A stretch of 42,140 nt of DNA from Planctomycetia bacterium (GTDB taxonomy: Bacteria > Planctomycetota > Planctomycetia > Pirellulales > Thermoguttaceae), in contig JAUNBJ010000020.1 of the NCBI GenBank assembly GCA_030535245.1, forward strand, positions 1-42,140. The letters are read 5' to 3'. The number at the start of each line of letters is the position of its first letter. The stretch's first letter is position 1. The notes under the pieces are model-generated. The model was not told where the DNA came from, ran no database searches, and was given only the letters and a program-made list of their open reading frames with translations. Below are positions 25,580 to 34,186 of the stretch, piece by piece. The translations under genes were made by a program, and so were the position numbers.

Positions 25580-27294
25580 ACAGTTTTTTCCCGATTTACA
25601 CGACGGAAAACGCGTGTCAGGACTGTTACAAATGCGTGCGGCACTGCCATTGCAAGGCGATTCGGATCGTCAATGCGCGTGCGGCGGTGATTCCGGAGCT
25701 GTGCGTATGTTGTGGCGAGTGTTTCAAGGTCTGTCCGGCCCACGCGAAGAAGGTGCGTTCCGATTTGCGGCGGGCGATGTACTGGATGGAACAGGGGGAG
25801 ACGGTATATGCGTCGGTGGCTCCCAGTTTTCTTGGATTTTTCCCCGACACGACGTTGGAGCAGCTTGCGGCGGGCCTGAAAATGCTTGGATTTGCGGGAA
25901 CGAGTGAGACGGCGCTGGGGGCAGAGCTGGTCAGTGCGGAAAATGCTCAGCGTTTGCGGGACGCGGCACCGGGAGTCTATCTTTCCAGTGCGTGTCCGGC
26001 GGCGGTCGATTTTGTGGGAAAATATTTGCCGACGTGGCGGGACGCGATTTTGCCGGTGGTTTCTCCGGTGATGGCCCATGCGAAATCCCTGCGGCAGACG
26101 TACGGGGACGCGATCAAAGTGGTCTTTTTTGGCCCCTGTGCCGCGAAGAAGAACGAGGCGGATCGGCATCCGGAAACGCTTTCTCTCGCGTTGACGTTTC
26201 AGGATTTGGCGGCCTGGTTCGAGGATTGCAAGATACGGCCGGAGGAACTGCCGGGCGAAGCGGTGGTTCCGCACGTGGCTCAGGAGGGGCGTTTGTACTC
26301 CTTTGAGGGGGGGATGAACGACACCATGCGGACGACGGATGGCGACGTTCAGCTTCTGGCGGTTTCGGGGCTGGCGAACATCGACCGGGTTCTTCGGACG
26401 GCGGATCGGGAAAAGATTGCGGCGTCGGGGGGCAAGCTGTTCCTGGAAATGCTGTCGTGCGACGGGGGGTGTGTGAACGGCCCGCTGATGCCCGCCGAGG
26501 CTTCGGGCGTCGAAACGCTGCTTCGGACGTCGCGGTTTGGAGCGTGTCGGTCGAGCGTGGGGCGGGATGTGCCGGTCGATTTGAACCAGCCGGTGGAGGC
26601 GCTTCCGGTGAGCGAGTCGCCCAAAGAGGAAATCCTCCTTCGTGCCGCGATGGAATCGGTGGGGAAATTCTCGGTGAAAGACGAGCTGAACTGCGGCGGC
26701 TGCGGGTACAACACGTGTCGCGAATTTGCCCGTGCGATGGTCGATGGCAAGGCGGAGGCGGGGATGTGCCTGTCGTGGCTCCGGAAGATTTCGCAGCGTA
26801 CCAGCAACGCGTTGATCCGGTACATTCCGGCAGCGGTGGTGATTGCCGACCAGGATTTGCAGATTTTGGAGTGCAACCGCCATTTTGCCCGAATGCTGGG
26901 GGGGGAGATGTTGGAAACGTTCGACGCGTGCGGGAACCTCACCGGGGCGTATTTGAATCGGCTGGTGGCCTATACCGATCTGTTCCGGACGGTGCTGGAC
27001 AACGGCGGCGAAATCGAGCGGTCGAACCAGATGTATGGCGATCGGATTTACGACATCAGCGTTTTTTCCATTACCGACGGTCGGACGGTGGGAGGGGTGA
27101 TTCAGGACGTGACCCAGACCGAACTGCGTCGCGAGCAGGTGGCGGAAAAGGCGCGGGAGGTGATTCGCAAAAACGTATTGACGGTGCAGAACATTGCGCG
27201 TTGTCTTGGCGAGCATATGGCCGAGACGGAGATTCTGCTCAATCAGGTGGCATCCACCTACGAGAATCACGTGTCGTCCGACGGCGTTCGTTAA
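25576..27294 (+). CDS. hydS: Sensory-type [FeFe]-hydrogenase with PAS domain (HydS/HfsB-like), 572 aa
   Basis: Two [4Fe-4S] motifs open the protein: C14-x2-C17-x2-C20-x3-C24 and C43-x2-C46-x2-C49-x3-C53. H-cluster motifs follow: S138-A139-C140-P (L1), GPC188AAKK (L2) and E291MLSC295DGGC299 (L3). The cysteine that carries protons in catalytic enzymes is alanine at A139, a change typical of the sensory class. An extra four-cysteine iron-sulfur motif (C373, C376, C381, C398) precedes a PAS domain at about 410-515 and a C-terminal helix. The likely role is sensing H2 or redox state and passing the signal to the phosphatase encoded next. The start overlaps the preceding gene. Confidence 0.88.
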   Translation: MNSFFPIYTTENACQDCYKCVRHCHCKAIRIVNARAAVIPELCVCCGECFKVCPAHAKKVRSDLRRAMYWMEQGETVYASVAPSFLGFFPDTTLEQLAAGLKMLGFAGTSETALGAELVSAENAQRLRDAAPGVYLSSACPAAVDFVGKYLPTWRDAILPVVSPVMAHAKSLRQTYGDAIKVVFFGPCAAKKNEADRHPETLSLALTFQDLAAWFEDCKIRPEELPGEAVVPHVAQEGRLYSFEGGMNDTMRTTDGDVQLLAVSGLANIDRVLRTADREKIAASGGKLFLEMLSCDGGCVNGPLMPAEASGVETLLRTSRFGACRSSVGRDVPVDLNQPVEALPVSESPKEEILLRAAMESVGKFSVKDELNCGGCGYNTCREFARAMVDGKAEAGMCLSWLRKISQRTSNALIRYIPAAVVIADQDLQILECNRHFARMLGGEMLETFDACGNLTGAYLNRLVAYTDLFRTVLDNGGEIERSNQMYGDRIYDISVFSITDGRTVGGVIQDVTQTELRREQVAEKAREVIRKNVLTVQNIARCLGEHMAETEILLNQVASTYENHVSSDGVR

Positions 27295-27321
27295 AGTATC
27301 CCTGGAAGAAAAGATCGCAAC

Positions 27322-28518
27322 ATGAACGTTCCTCTGAATACCTTACCGTTCCTTGAAATTGAGTGTCGGCAGCTCACCAAGACCGGGCAAAGTGCCTGTG
27401 GCGACGATTTCCAGTGGGCGAAACTGGAGAATGAAAATCGGCACATCGCGGTGCTTTCGGACGGGCTGGGGAGTGGGATCAAGGCAAATTTGCTGGCCAA
27501 CATGACGACGACCATGGCGTTGCGGTTCATGCGGTCGAATATGGATATTTTGCAGTCGGCGGAGACGATCATGGATTCGCTTCCGGTGTGCGAGGTGCGG
27601 AAAATCAGCTACGCGACGTTTTCGATCGTGGACATTCACGACGGGGGGAGAACGCGGATTATCGAGATGGGCAACCCGTCGTACCTTCACCTGCGTGGGA
27701 CGGAAGAAGTACCGGCGGAAAAGCATACGCAGTTGGTTTCCCAGCGTTGGCCGGATCGGGAGATGGACGTTTGGGAAACGACGTTGCGTCTGGGGGATCG
27801 TCTGGTGGTCTGTTCCGACGGGGTGACGCAATCGGGATTGGGGCAACGGCGGTACAAATTTGGCTGGCGGCGTCAGGGGTGCCTCCAGTTCGTGCGGGAG
27901 AAGCTGGCGAAATTTCCGGAAATGTCGGCCCGGGAGCTTTCCGACACGGTGGCGATGGAAGCGTTGTGCATCAGCCCGGATCGGCAGTGTCACGACGATA
28001 TCAGCTGCCTGGTGATTTACTACCGCAAACCGCGGACGCTGCGGCTGTTGACCGGGCCGCCGTTCCACAAGGAGGACGACGCCCGTTTTGCGGCACTGGC
28101 TGCGTCGGGGGCGGATCAGGTGATTGTCTGTGGCGGCACGACGGCGAACATCCTGAATCGGGAACTGAACACGACGGTGGAAATCAACATGCGGGGGATT
28201 CGCGGTTGCGATGCCCTTCCGCCACCCGGTACGATGAAGGGGGTGGGACTGGCGACGGAGGGAATTTTAACGTTGACCCGCGTTACGTCCGACCTGGATT
28301 CCGGCGACTGGGAAAAAAGCCCTCGCGCCGCGCGTGAAATCATCGAGAAATTACTGTCGAGCGACTGTATTGAATTTATCGTCGGCACCAAAGTCAACGA
28401 AGCCCACCAGGACCCCGATTTGCCGGTGGATTTGGAGATTCGCCGGAATATCGTCAAGCGGCTTTGTGGGATTTTGGAGAACAAGTATCGCAAAAACGGG
28501 AGTATCACGTACATTTAG
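27322..28518 (+). CDS. SpoIIE-type PP2C protein phosphatase, 398 aa
   Basis: The N-terminal 235 residues form a PPM-type serine/threonine phosphatase: metal-binding aspartates are visible at GD28-D29, SD47GLGSG, SD166GVTQ and HD225-D226. The C-terminal portion (about 238-398) is a separate domain containing CGGTTANIL, and I do not know its function. There is no membrane span. Position between a sensory hydrogenase and a second hydrogenase suggests that it turns the H2/redox signal into dephosphorylation of an unknown protein. Similar gene sets accompany sensory hydrogenases in some fermentative Firmicutes. The ribosome site is modest. Confidence 0.88.
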   Translation: MNVPLNTLPFLEIECRQLTKTGQSACGDDFQWAKLENENRHIAVLSDGLGSGIKANLLANMTTTMALRFMRSNMDILQSAETIMDSLPVCEVRKISYATFSIVDIHDGGRTRIIEMGNPSYLHLRGTEEVPAEKHTQLVSQRWPDREMDVWETTLRLGDRLVVCSDGVTQSGLGQRRYKFGWRRQGCLQFVREKLAKFPEMSARELSDTVAMEALCISPDRQCHDDISCLVIYYRKPRTLRLLTGPPFHKEDDARFAALAASGADQVIVCGGTTANILNRELNTTVEINMRGIRGCDALPPPGTMKGVGLATEGILTLTRVTSDLDSGDWEKSPRAAREIIEKLLSSDCIEFIVGTKVNEAHQDPDLPVDLEIRRNIVKRLCGILENKYRKNGSITYI

Positions 28519-28531
28519 GGAGAGAAAACCG

Positions 28532-28789
28532 ATGAAGATTCGTTTGGAAATTTGCTGCGGGACGACCTGCTACATGCTGGGGGCGAACAAGCTGTTGCAT
28601 CTTGAGGATCAGTTTCCGCCGGAGTGGCGCGGGCAGATCGATGTTTCTGCCGTGCCATGTAACGACGTGTGCAACGAGAAGGAGAGCCTGCGGAACGCTC
28701 CCTTTGTAAAAATCAATGGGGAATGGATTGGAAACGCCACGCCGGAACGGGTGATGGAGCTATTGGCCGCGAAGATGCAAGAGGAGTAA
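28532..28789 (+). CDS. Second thioredoxin-fold [2Fe-2S] ferredoxin-like protein, 85 aa
   Basis: Cysteines C8/C9-x-C13 and C43-x3-C47 give the [2Fe-2S] NuoE-like pattern (C-x4-C, C-x3-C). The sequence is related in plan to the 87-aa protein encoded before hydS but clearly divergent. It lies 13 bp after the phosphatase gene and six bases before the catalytic-type hydrogenase, with GAGAAAACC before its ATG. It probably delivers electrons within the hydrogenase module. Confidence 0.83.
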   Translation: MKIRLEICCGTTCYMLGANKLLHLEDQFPPEWRGQIDVSAVPCNDVCNEKESLRNAPFVKINGEWIGNATPERVMELLAAKMQEE

Positions 28790-28795
28790 CGACCC

Positions 28796-30178
28796 ATGAT
28801 GAACGGTGCGGAACGGATTCGCCGCGAACTGTTGATTCGGCTGGTGCGGGAATTCATGGCGGGAACGCTGGAAGAAAATATCGACCGAATCCCCCTCGAC
28901 ATGCGGCCCAGGGGAACCACGTCGTCGCGGTGTTGCATTTATCATGACCGGGCGGTACTGCGGTATCGGCTCATGGCGGCGCTGGGAGTTTCACCGCAGG
29001 AGGAGACCGACGAGCTGAAACCGTTGGCGGAATACCTTCGGGAAATCTCTCCGGAAAAGATACCGCCGTATCCGATTGCGGTCTGCGAGCCGGCCTGCAA
29101 CGGCTGCCCGGACAGTCGCGTGGTGATTACGCCGAACTGCCAGGGTTGTTTTGCACGGCCCTGTACGTACGCGTGTCCCAAGGGGGCGATCACCGTGGAA
29201 AATCAGCGGGCGCAGATTGATTATACGCAATGCATCAAATGCGGCAAATGCGTTACGGTTTGCCCGTTCAAGGCGATCATGAAAACGACCGTACCGTGCG
29301 AGGAAGCGTGCCCGGTCGGGGCGATCCGCAAAAACGAGCATGGATTCGCGGAAATCCAATTTGAGAAGTGCATTTTCTGTGGGAAGTGCTTTGCCAAATG
29401 CCCGTTCGGGGCGGTGATGGAGCGTTCGCAGCTCCTGAACGTTTTGGGAGCCATTCGGGATGGAAAAAAGGTGATTGCGCTGGTCGCACCGTCGGCACAG
29501 GCGCAATTTCCAGGGACGATCGAGCAGCTTTTCAGCGCCACGGCAGCGGCGGGGTTTTCGGACGTGATCGAGGTGGCGTTGGGGGCGGAAAGGACGACCG
29601 AACACGAGGCGGCCGAGTTCGTCGAGAAGATGCGTTCGGGCCAGAAATTGATGACCACGTCCTGTTGCCCGGCCTACGTGCAGTTGGTGCAAAAGCATTA
29701 TCCTGATTTTGCGAAGTACGTCTCCTCAACGCCCAGCCCGATGAAGTACGCAGGACAGATTGCGCGGGAAAAGTATCCGGACGGGGTGAACGTGTTCATC
29801 GGCCCGTGCATTGCCAAACGTGATGAGGCGTTGCGGGCGGACGACATTGATCTGGTACTGACGTTCGAGGAGCTGGGGGCGATTTTATCCGGCATGAAGA
29901 TCGACGTCATGACGCAACCGCCATGGCCTTTACCGCGTCCGGCTGCCGCGACGGCACGAAATTTCATGCGGAGCTGCGGCGTGACGGAGGCGGTTCTGGA
30001 GGAAATCACTCCCGCCGAAAACCTGACGCTGAACACGGAATTTGTGGACGGTATCGAACGCAAGACGTTGGGGAAACTCAAACTGCTGACCATGCCGAAA
30101 TCGGAAGTGAATTTCCTGGAAGTCATGTCGTGTCCGGGCGGATGTGTCGGCGGCCCCTGTTCACTGATCAAAGGATAA
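28796..30178 (+). CDS. Monomeric [FeFe]-hydrogenase, catalytic type (group B / HfsD-like), 460 aa
   Basis: This enzyme should reduce protons to H2 with ferredoxin, or run in reverse. All H-cluster motifs are complete: TS289-C290-C291-P (L1, retaining the proton-relay C290), GPC338IAKRDE (L2) and E442VMSC446PGGC450 (L3). The N-terminal part holds several iron-sulfur motifs, with cysteines at 115/118/123/127, 146/149/152/156, 168/172 and 192/195/198/202. N-terminal residues 1-95 are helical and of unknown role. GAGGAG precedes the ATG. Maturation needs HydE, HydF and HydG, none of which is in this window. It converges with a small minus-strand gene. Confidence 0.9.
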   Translation: MMNGAERIRRELLIRLVREFMAGTLEENIDRIPLDMRPRGTTSSRCCIYHDRAVLRYRLMAALGVSPQEETDELKPLAEYLREISPEKIPPYPIAVCEPACNGCPDSRVVITPNCQGCFARPCTYACPKGAITVENQRAQIDYTQCIKCGKCVTVCPFKAIMKTTVPCEEACPVGAIRKNEHGFAEIQFEKCIFCGKCFAKCPFGAVMERSQLLNVLGAIRDGKKVIALVAPSAQAQFPGTIEQLFSATAAAGFSDVIEVALGAERTTEHEAAEFVEKMRSGQKLMTTSCCPAYVQLVQKHYPDFAKYVSSTPSPMKYAGQIAREKYPDGVNVFIGPCIAKRDEALRADDIDLVLTFEELGAILSGMKIDVMTQPPWPLPRPAAATARNFMRSCGVTEAVLEEITPAENLTLNTEFVDGIERKTLGKLKLLTMPKSEVNFLEVMSCPGGCVGGPCSLIKG

Positions 30179-30205
30179 CGGTGTGAAGCCGTGGCGGGAC
30201 AGGAT

Positions 30206-30601
30206 TTACCCTTCCATCGCGAGCCTGTCAGGAAAGCGAACGACGCCATGGATTCCTTCCGTAGTGCGTAGAATCCAGAGGGTAACTTCCTGAACGCCTA
30301 TGTGCAAATGCCAATCCATCAACTCTCCTGGTGACGCGAGAGCGAGAAAGTTTTCCGCTCCCTGCCTCACCAGGGGTTCCGAAATAAGGGATTGGAATTC
30401 GTTCCACGTTCTGGGGGCGGGCAGCGGGGTGAAGCATTGCCAGATTTTTGCCATGGAGAACGCTTTTGTCGTCAGGGAGTATTCCCACTCGACACAGTGC
30501 GACCAAAAAAGGTAGGTGTCGGTCAGCGCCTGTTTCTCGGTAAGGCGGTCCAGCTTCTGCTCCAGTCGCGCGAGCGTTTTAGCGATGTTTTCTTCAGACA
30601 T
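30206..30601 (-). CDS. Small hypothetical protein, 131 aa
   Basis: I do not recognise it. The first 30 residues form a short charged coiled coil (LARLEQKLDRLTEKQ), and the rest is rich in Trp, Leu and His without metal or nucleotide motifs. The ribosome site is weak (CCCCCTTATTT before ATG) and the gene is isolated, so it could be a non-functional remnant. Against that, the frame is intact and ends just 27 bp from the hydrogenase stop in a convergent arrangement, as in other gene pairs here. Confidence 0.55.
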   Translation of the reverse strand: MSEENIAKTLARLEQKLDRLTEKQALTDTYLFWSHCVEWEYSLTTKAFSMAKIWQCFTPLPAPRTWNEFQSLISEPLVRQGAENFLALASPGELMDWHLHIGVQEVTLWILRTTEGIHGVVRFPDRLAMEG

Positions 30602-30899
30602 AATAAATAAGGGGGTGTCAAAACAAGCCCAGAGACACGCCTACCAAAGCGCAAACCAACACCTGAATCAACACCCCTTGGGGGGCATTGACACAAAATG
30701 TTGATTTTTTTACAGGAGAAACCGTTTGGATTGGTAGTTCGTCTCTGGATTCCTGTCAAAATATATATGGCAAAATCTAAAAATTTTTTTGGACGTTGCC
30801 AGATGTGACCCAAGAGCCACGCCCGTTATTCTAGCGAATTTTGTGTTTCCAGACAAGGAGAGGGGAAATTTTTTCGGGCGGAGGAACTCGAACGAAACG
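30602..30899. other. Gene-free stretch with short palindromes
   Basis: No convincing gene is present. GTGTCAA (30616-30622) and TTGACAC form a short inverted repeat, and CCCCTTGGGG is a small hairpin near 30674. TTGACA at 30688-30693 has no good -10 partner (TACAGG). A 36-codon frame at 30699 lacks a ribosome site. Confidence 0.5.
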
Positions 30900-30997
30900 A
30901 ATTATCAATTATCAATTATCAATTACTCAGGAACTACGGACTGCGTCCTCCGTTCACGGCCCGCACCACCTCATTAACCATTGACCATTAACCATTA
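30900..30997 (+). repeat. Simple repeat plus family B hairpin repeat
   Basis: AATTATC units are repeated from 30900 to 30925. GGAACTACGGACTGCGTCCT (30930-30949) continues into CCGTTCAC and is followed by CATTAACCATTGACCATTAA (30972-30991). This is the same unit, in the opposite orientation, as 14913-14966, with GGAC/GTCC in place of GGGC/GCCC. Confidence 0.7.
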
Positions 30998-31009
30998 TTT
31001 GTTCCCCCC

Positions 31010-31038
31010 TAGCCAAGTGGTTTTAAAACCGTTACAAT
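31010..31038 (+). promoter_or_regulatory. Promoter with internal palindrome, upstream of the membrane protein gene
   Basis: TAGCCA (31010-31015) and TACAAT (31033-31038) are 17 bp apart. Between them is a perfect 12-bp palindrome, GGTTTTAAAACC (31019-31030), a good position for a repressor site. Confidence 0.5.
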
Positions 31039-31066
31039 GACGTTATTGCATGGAGGGAGCGAGCAT

Positions 31067-32560
31067 ATGGAAAATACCCAACGATTTTACGTTCTTTTGA
31101 TTCTTTTGAGTCTGGGGTTGGCCCTGGGTCGGATTGCTGCGGTCGATACGGTACAGAATCGCGGTTTACAGAAATATCGGGAAAATCAGATTCCCAAGCA
31201 ACTTGCCGCAAAGGAAAAACGTCTGCGGGAGAGTGGTGCGCCGGAAGCGTTGATTCCGGAGGAAATGCGACGTACGGAAGAAAATCTGCGACGCGACGCG
31301 CGACTTTGTTTTCCGTTTTTCAGTGCCAACGACCGGAGCCGCTGGGGGACGATACGGGCACTGGTGGAGCCGGACATGCGGGTTCCGGGGGCACCGTTTG
31401 CGATCGATCGCGTCATGTTGGAAAAGGGGTGGGACACCATCGACATGGTGAAACATGACGGGCATTATTATTCCAGCAAGCCGCCGTTGTTTCCGGCAAT
31501 GATTGCGGGAATGTACGGGGTGCTGCATCTGGCGACGGGGCTGACGCTGGGGCAGGATACGTTTTTGACGGTGAAAATTCTGCTGGCGTTGGTGAATTTG
31601 CCCTTTTTGCTGCTGTTTCTGATCTCGACCGTCAAGCTGGCCGAGCGGTTGGGGGAGGGGGAGTGGAGCCGATTTTTCGTCGTGGCGACCGCCTGTTTCG
31701 CGACGTTTTTAACGACGTTTTGCGTCACGCTGAACAATCACCTTCCTGCCGCTGCGTGTGTGGCGTGCGTGCTTTGGATTCTGGTGAAAATGACGCAGGA
31801 AGATCGGTATCCGTTCGGTTTGATTCTGCTGGTGGGCATCCTGACGGCGTTTACGGTGGTGCACGAGCTGCCGGCGTTGAGTTTTCTGGTCGTCGTGTCG
31901 GCAATTTTGCTGGGGCATCTGCTGGTACGGAACGACCTTTCCAGAACCGTCCTGGGATTTTTCGTACTGCTTTTGGGGATGGGTTGCGTCGCGGTGCCGT
32001 ATTTGGGAACCAATTACGTGGCGCACGGTTGCCTGACGCCGCCATACATGCACCGTAAAGCGAGCGACAACTGGTACGAGTATACCTACACGGCTGCGAA
32101 TGGTACCGAACGGCAAAGTTACTGGCAGAATCCGCAGGGGCTGGACCGTGGGGAACCGAGTGTGGGGAAGTATGCGGTCAACGTGCTGGTGGGGTCGCAT
32201 GGCGTTTTTTCACTCACGCCGGTGTGGTTGCTGTCGATGGTGGGGATCGGGATAGGGTTGCGAAGGGATCGTGGCCCGACGTGGTGGTTTGCTCCGCTGG
32301 CATTCCTGTTAACGGTCGTGGTGCTGACGTTTTACATCCTGCGTCCGTTGAACGATCGGAATTACGGGGGGTTGTGCTGCGGGTTTCGGTGGGCGTTTTG
32401 GCTGATTCCGATCTGGTTGGGGACGGCGCTTCCTGCGCTTGAAAAAATGGAGACGTCCCGTATTTTACGGGGTTTAGCGTTATTATTGTTGTTTCTTTCG
32501 GCGATGTGCGTTGCGTTTCCAACGTGGAATCCGTGGACGTTGCCGATCTGGTGTTTTTAA
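31067..32560 (+). CDS. Multipass membrane protein, GT-C-like, 497 aa
   Basis: About ten to eleven hydrophobic segments are visible. The first (residues 7-27) is followed by a long charged loop (30-120) that would face outside the cytoplasm. KPPLFPAMIAGMYG resembles the conserved loop of GT-C glycosyltransferases of the PMT/ArnT class, which move sugars from lipid carriers to targets outside the membrane; an acidic catalytic residue cannot be assigned with confidence. GGAGG lies 11 bases before the ATG at 31067. The sialate O-acetylesterase gene follows after 15 bp, so the two may be co-transcribed. A transporter is a less likely alternative. Confidence 0.7.
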   Translation: MENTQRFYVLLILLSLGLALGRIAAVDTVQNRGLQKYRENQIPKQLAAKEKRLRESGAPEALIPEEMRRTEENLRRDARLCFPFFSANDRSRWGTIRALVEPDMRVPGAPFAIDRVMLEKGWDTIDMVKHDGHYYSSKPPLFPAMIAGMYGVLHLATGLTLGQDTFLTVKILLALVNLPFLLLFLISTVKLAERLGEGEWSRFFVVATACFATFLTTFCVTLNNHLPAAACVACVLWILVKMTQEDRYPFGLILLVGILTAFTVVHELPALSFLVVVSAILLGHLLVRNDLSRTVLGFFVLLLGMGCVAVPYLGTNYVAHGCLTPPYMHRKASDNWYEYTYTAANGTERQSYWQNPQGLDRGEPSVGKYAVNVLVGSHGVFSLTPVWLLSMVGIGIGLRRDRGPTWWFAPLAFLLTVVVLTFYILRPLNDRNYGGLCCGFRWAFWLIPIWLGTALPALEKMETSRILRGLALLLLFLSAMCVAFPTWNPWTLPIWCF

Positions 32561-32575
32561 TTTTTGGAGAAGCAG

Positions 32576-34048
32576 ATGAGAAAATTATCCTGCCTGTTTG
32601 TTTTCCTGGCGGTCGTCGGTCTGACGGCAAGTGCCCTGGCGGACGTTCGTTTACCGAAGGCGTTTACGGACAACGCCGTTTTGCAGCGTGACGTTCCGGT
32701 CAACGTCTGGGGCTGGGCCGATGCGGGGGAGGAAGTGACGGTTTCGTTTAACGGCAGCACGGCAAACGCGATTGCCTGCGAAGGGGGCAAGTGGTCGGTC
32801 AAACTGCCGGCCATGGCTGCGTTCTGCGATGGGAAAGAACTGGTCGTGAAGGGGAAGAACGAGATTCGGCTGCAAAATGTGGTTGTGGGGGAAGTCTGGA
32901 TCTGTTCCGGGCAGTCGAACATGGAAATGCCGCTCAATTCGTGGGGGCAGCCCCGATTGGCCTGCTCCGACGAGGAGATTCAGGGAGATTACAGCTTCAT
33001 CCGGTTCAATCGTGCCCGTCACGAGTTGGGAAACAAGCCGGCCGAGGATGTTCCCTCCGACGGCTGGAAGCTCTGCAAAGATGGCGTTCAGGCATCCTGC
33101 ACGGCGTGCGGGTTCCACTTTGCCAACCGCATTTACAAGGAACTGGGGGTTCCGGTCGGGCTTATCGACGTGAACTGGGGTGGCAGCAACATTCATAGCT
33201 GGATTCCTGACGAGGGGTGGGCCAACGTGGCGCAGATTGCCGATTTCGGAAAAACGCTGATCGTACAACGGGAAGCGGACGTCGCCAAAGATGGCAAAAC
33301 GCAGTACCGGCATGCGGGAAGCATGTACTATGCCATGCTCGCTCCGTGGCGTGGATATACGCTTCGTGGGGCGCTCTGGTATCAGGGGTGCTCGAACGGT
33401 GGCGAGGGGGAAACCTACTACTTCAAGCAGAAAGCCATGATTCAGGAATGGCGGAAACTGTGGGGACAGGGCGATTTTCCGTTCTACTGGGTGCAGTTGG
33501 CCAGCTTCACGGCTCCGAGCGACAACCCGAACGAGCGAACGGGCTGGGGGACGTTGCGGGATGCGCAGACGCAGTGCCTGGAAGTCGCCAACACCGGACA
33601 GGCGGTGACCATCGACATCGGCGAGGAAAAAGACATTCACCCGCGGAATAAGTTTGACGTCGGCAACCGGCTGGCACGGTGGGCGCTGGCGAAGGTTTAC
33701 GGTAAAAACGTCGCATGCGCTTCCCCGATTTTCAAGTCGGTGGAATATAAAGACGGCAAATCGCGGGTCACGTTCGACAACGTGGGCGGAGGGCTGGTCT
33801 GCGGCAGGAACGTGGAGCGGCAGCCGCTGGTCGTCGAGAAGGATGGCGTTCTGAATCGCTTCGCGGTGGCGGGCGACGATGGAAAATTCTTCTGGGCCGA
33901 TGCGAAAATCGTCGGGAAGGATACGGTGGAGCTTTCCTGCAAAGATGTTCCCGCCCCGAAAGCGGTTCGTTACGCCTGGCAGCAGAACCCCGTCGGATGC
34001 AATCTGTACTCCGCCGAGGGACTTCCCGCCACGCCGTTTAGCAAGTAA
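32576..34048 (+). CDS. Secreted sialate O-acetylesterase (SGNH hydrolase), 490 aa
   Basis: The signal peptide ends near ALA-22. The SGNH nucleophile block is C110-S-G-Q-S114-N-M-E-M, and the catalytic pair D353-I-H355-P lies near the end of the domain; the conserved N206 region (WGGSNIHSW) and a YQG motif at 269-271 are also present. These enzymes remove O-acetyl groups from sialic acid and let sialidases act. Length and layout match the family. GGAGA precedes the ATG at 32576. Its neighbours, a LamG/BNR protein and a sialidase at 40696, fit a sialoglycan-degrading role. Confidence 0.9.
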   Translation: MRKLSCLFVFLAVVGLTASALADVRLPKAFTDNAVLQRDVPVNVWGWADAGEEVTVSFNGSTANAIACEGGKWSVKLPAMAAFCDGKELVVKGKNEIRLQNVVVGEVWICSGQSNMEMPLNSWGQPRLACSDEEIQGDYSFIRFNRARHELGNKPAEDVPSDGWKLCKDGVQASCTACGFHFANRIYKELGVPVGLIDVNWGGSNIHSWIPDEGWANVAQIADFGKTLIVQREADVAKDGKTQYRHAGSMYYAMLAPWRGYTLRGALWYQGCSNGGEGETYYFKQKAMIQEWRKLWGQGDFPFYWVQLASFTAPSDNPNERTGWGTLRDAQTQCLEVANTGQAVTIDIGEEKDIHPRNKFDVGNRLARWALAKVYGKNVACASPIFKSVEYKDGKSRVTFDNVGGGLVCGRNVERQPLVVEKDGVLNRFAVAGDDGKFFWADAKIVGKDTVELSCKDVPAPKAVRYAWQQNPVGCNLYSAEGLPATPFSK

Positions 34049-34186
34049 CGCTGCGGTTTTCCTATCGTTTGGGAGGGGGGGCGTCCTTTGGCAGAGGAGG
34101 CTCCCCCAATCCATCGGAAAAGAATACGTTCAAGTCACGAAGAACTTTTGGATTCCCTTGCTGGAATAAGAAATGAGGAGAAAAAC

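Noticed and set aside
25504..27270. Minus-strand open frame of 588 aa opposite the sensory hydrogenase
   Set aside because: Its composition (Arg, His, Pro) and lack of motifs mark it as a shadow of the hydrogenase gene.
30699..30809. 36-codon plus-strand reading frame
   Set aside because: There is no ribosome site or recognisable product, and it lies in a gene-free repeat-rich region.
30870..30903. tRNA-like 3' end (minus strand GTTCGAGTTC then CTCCGCCCG)
   Set aside because: The T-stem does not pair and no anticodon arm or acceptor partner is present.
30900..30925. AATTATC tandem units as a CRISPR or iteron array
   Set aside because: Units are 7 bp with no spacers, so it is a simple sequence repeat.
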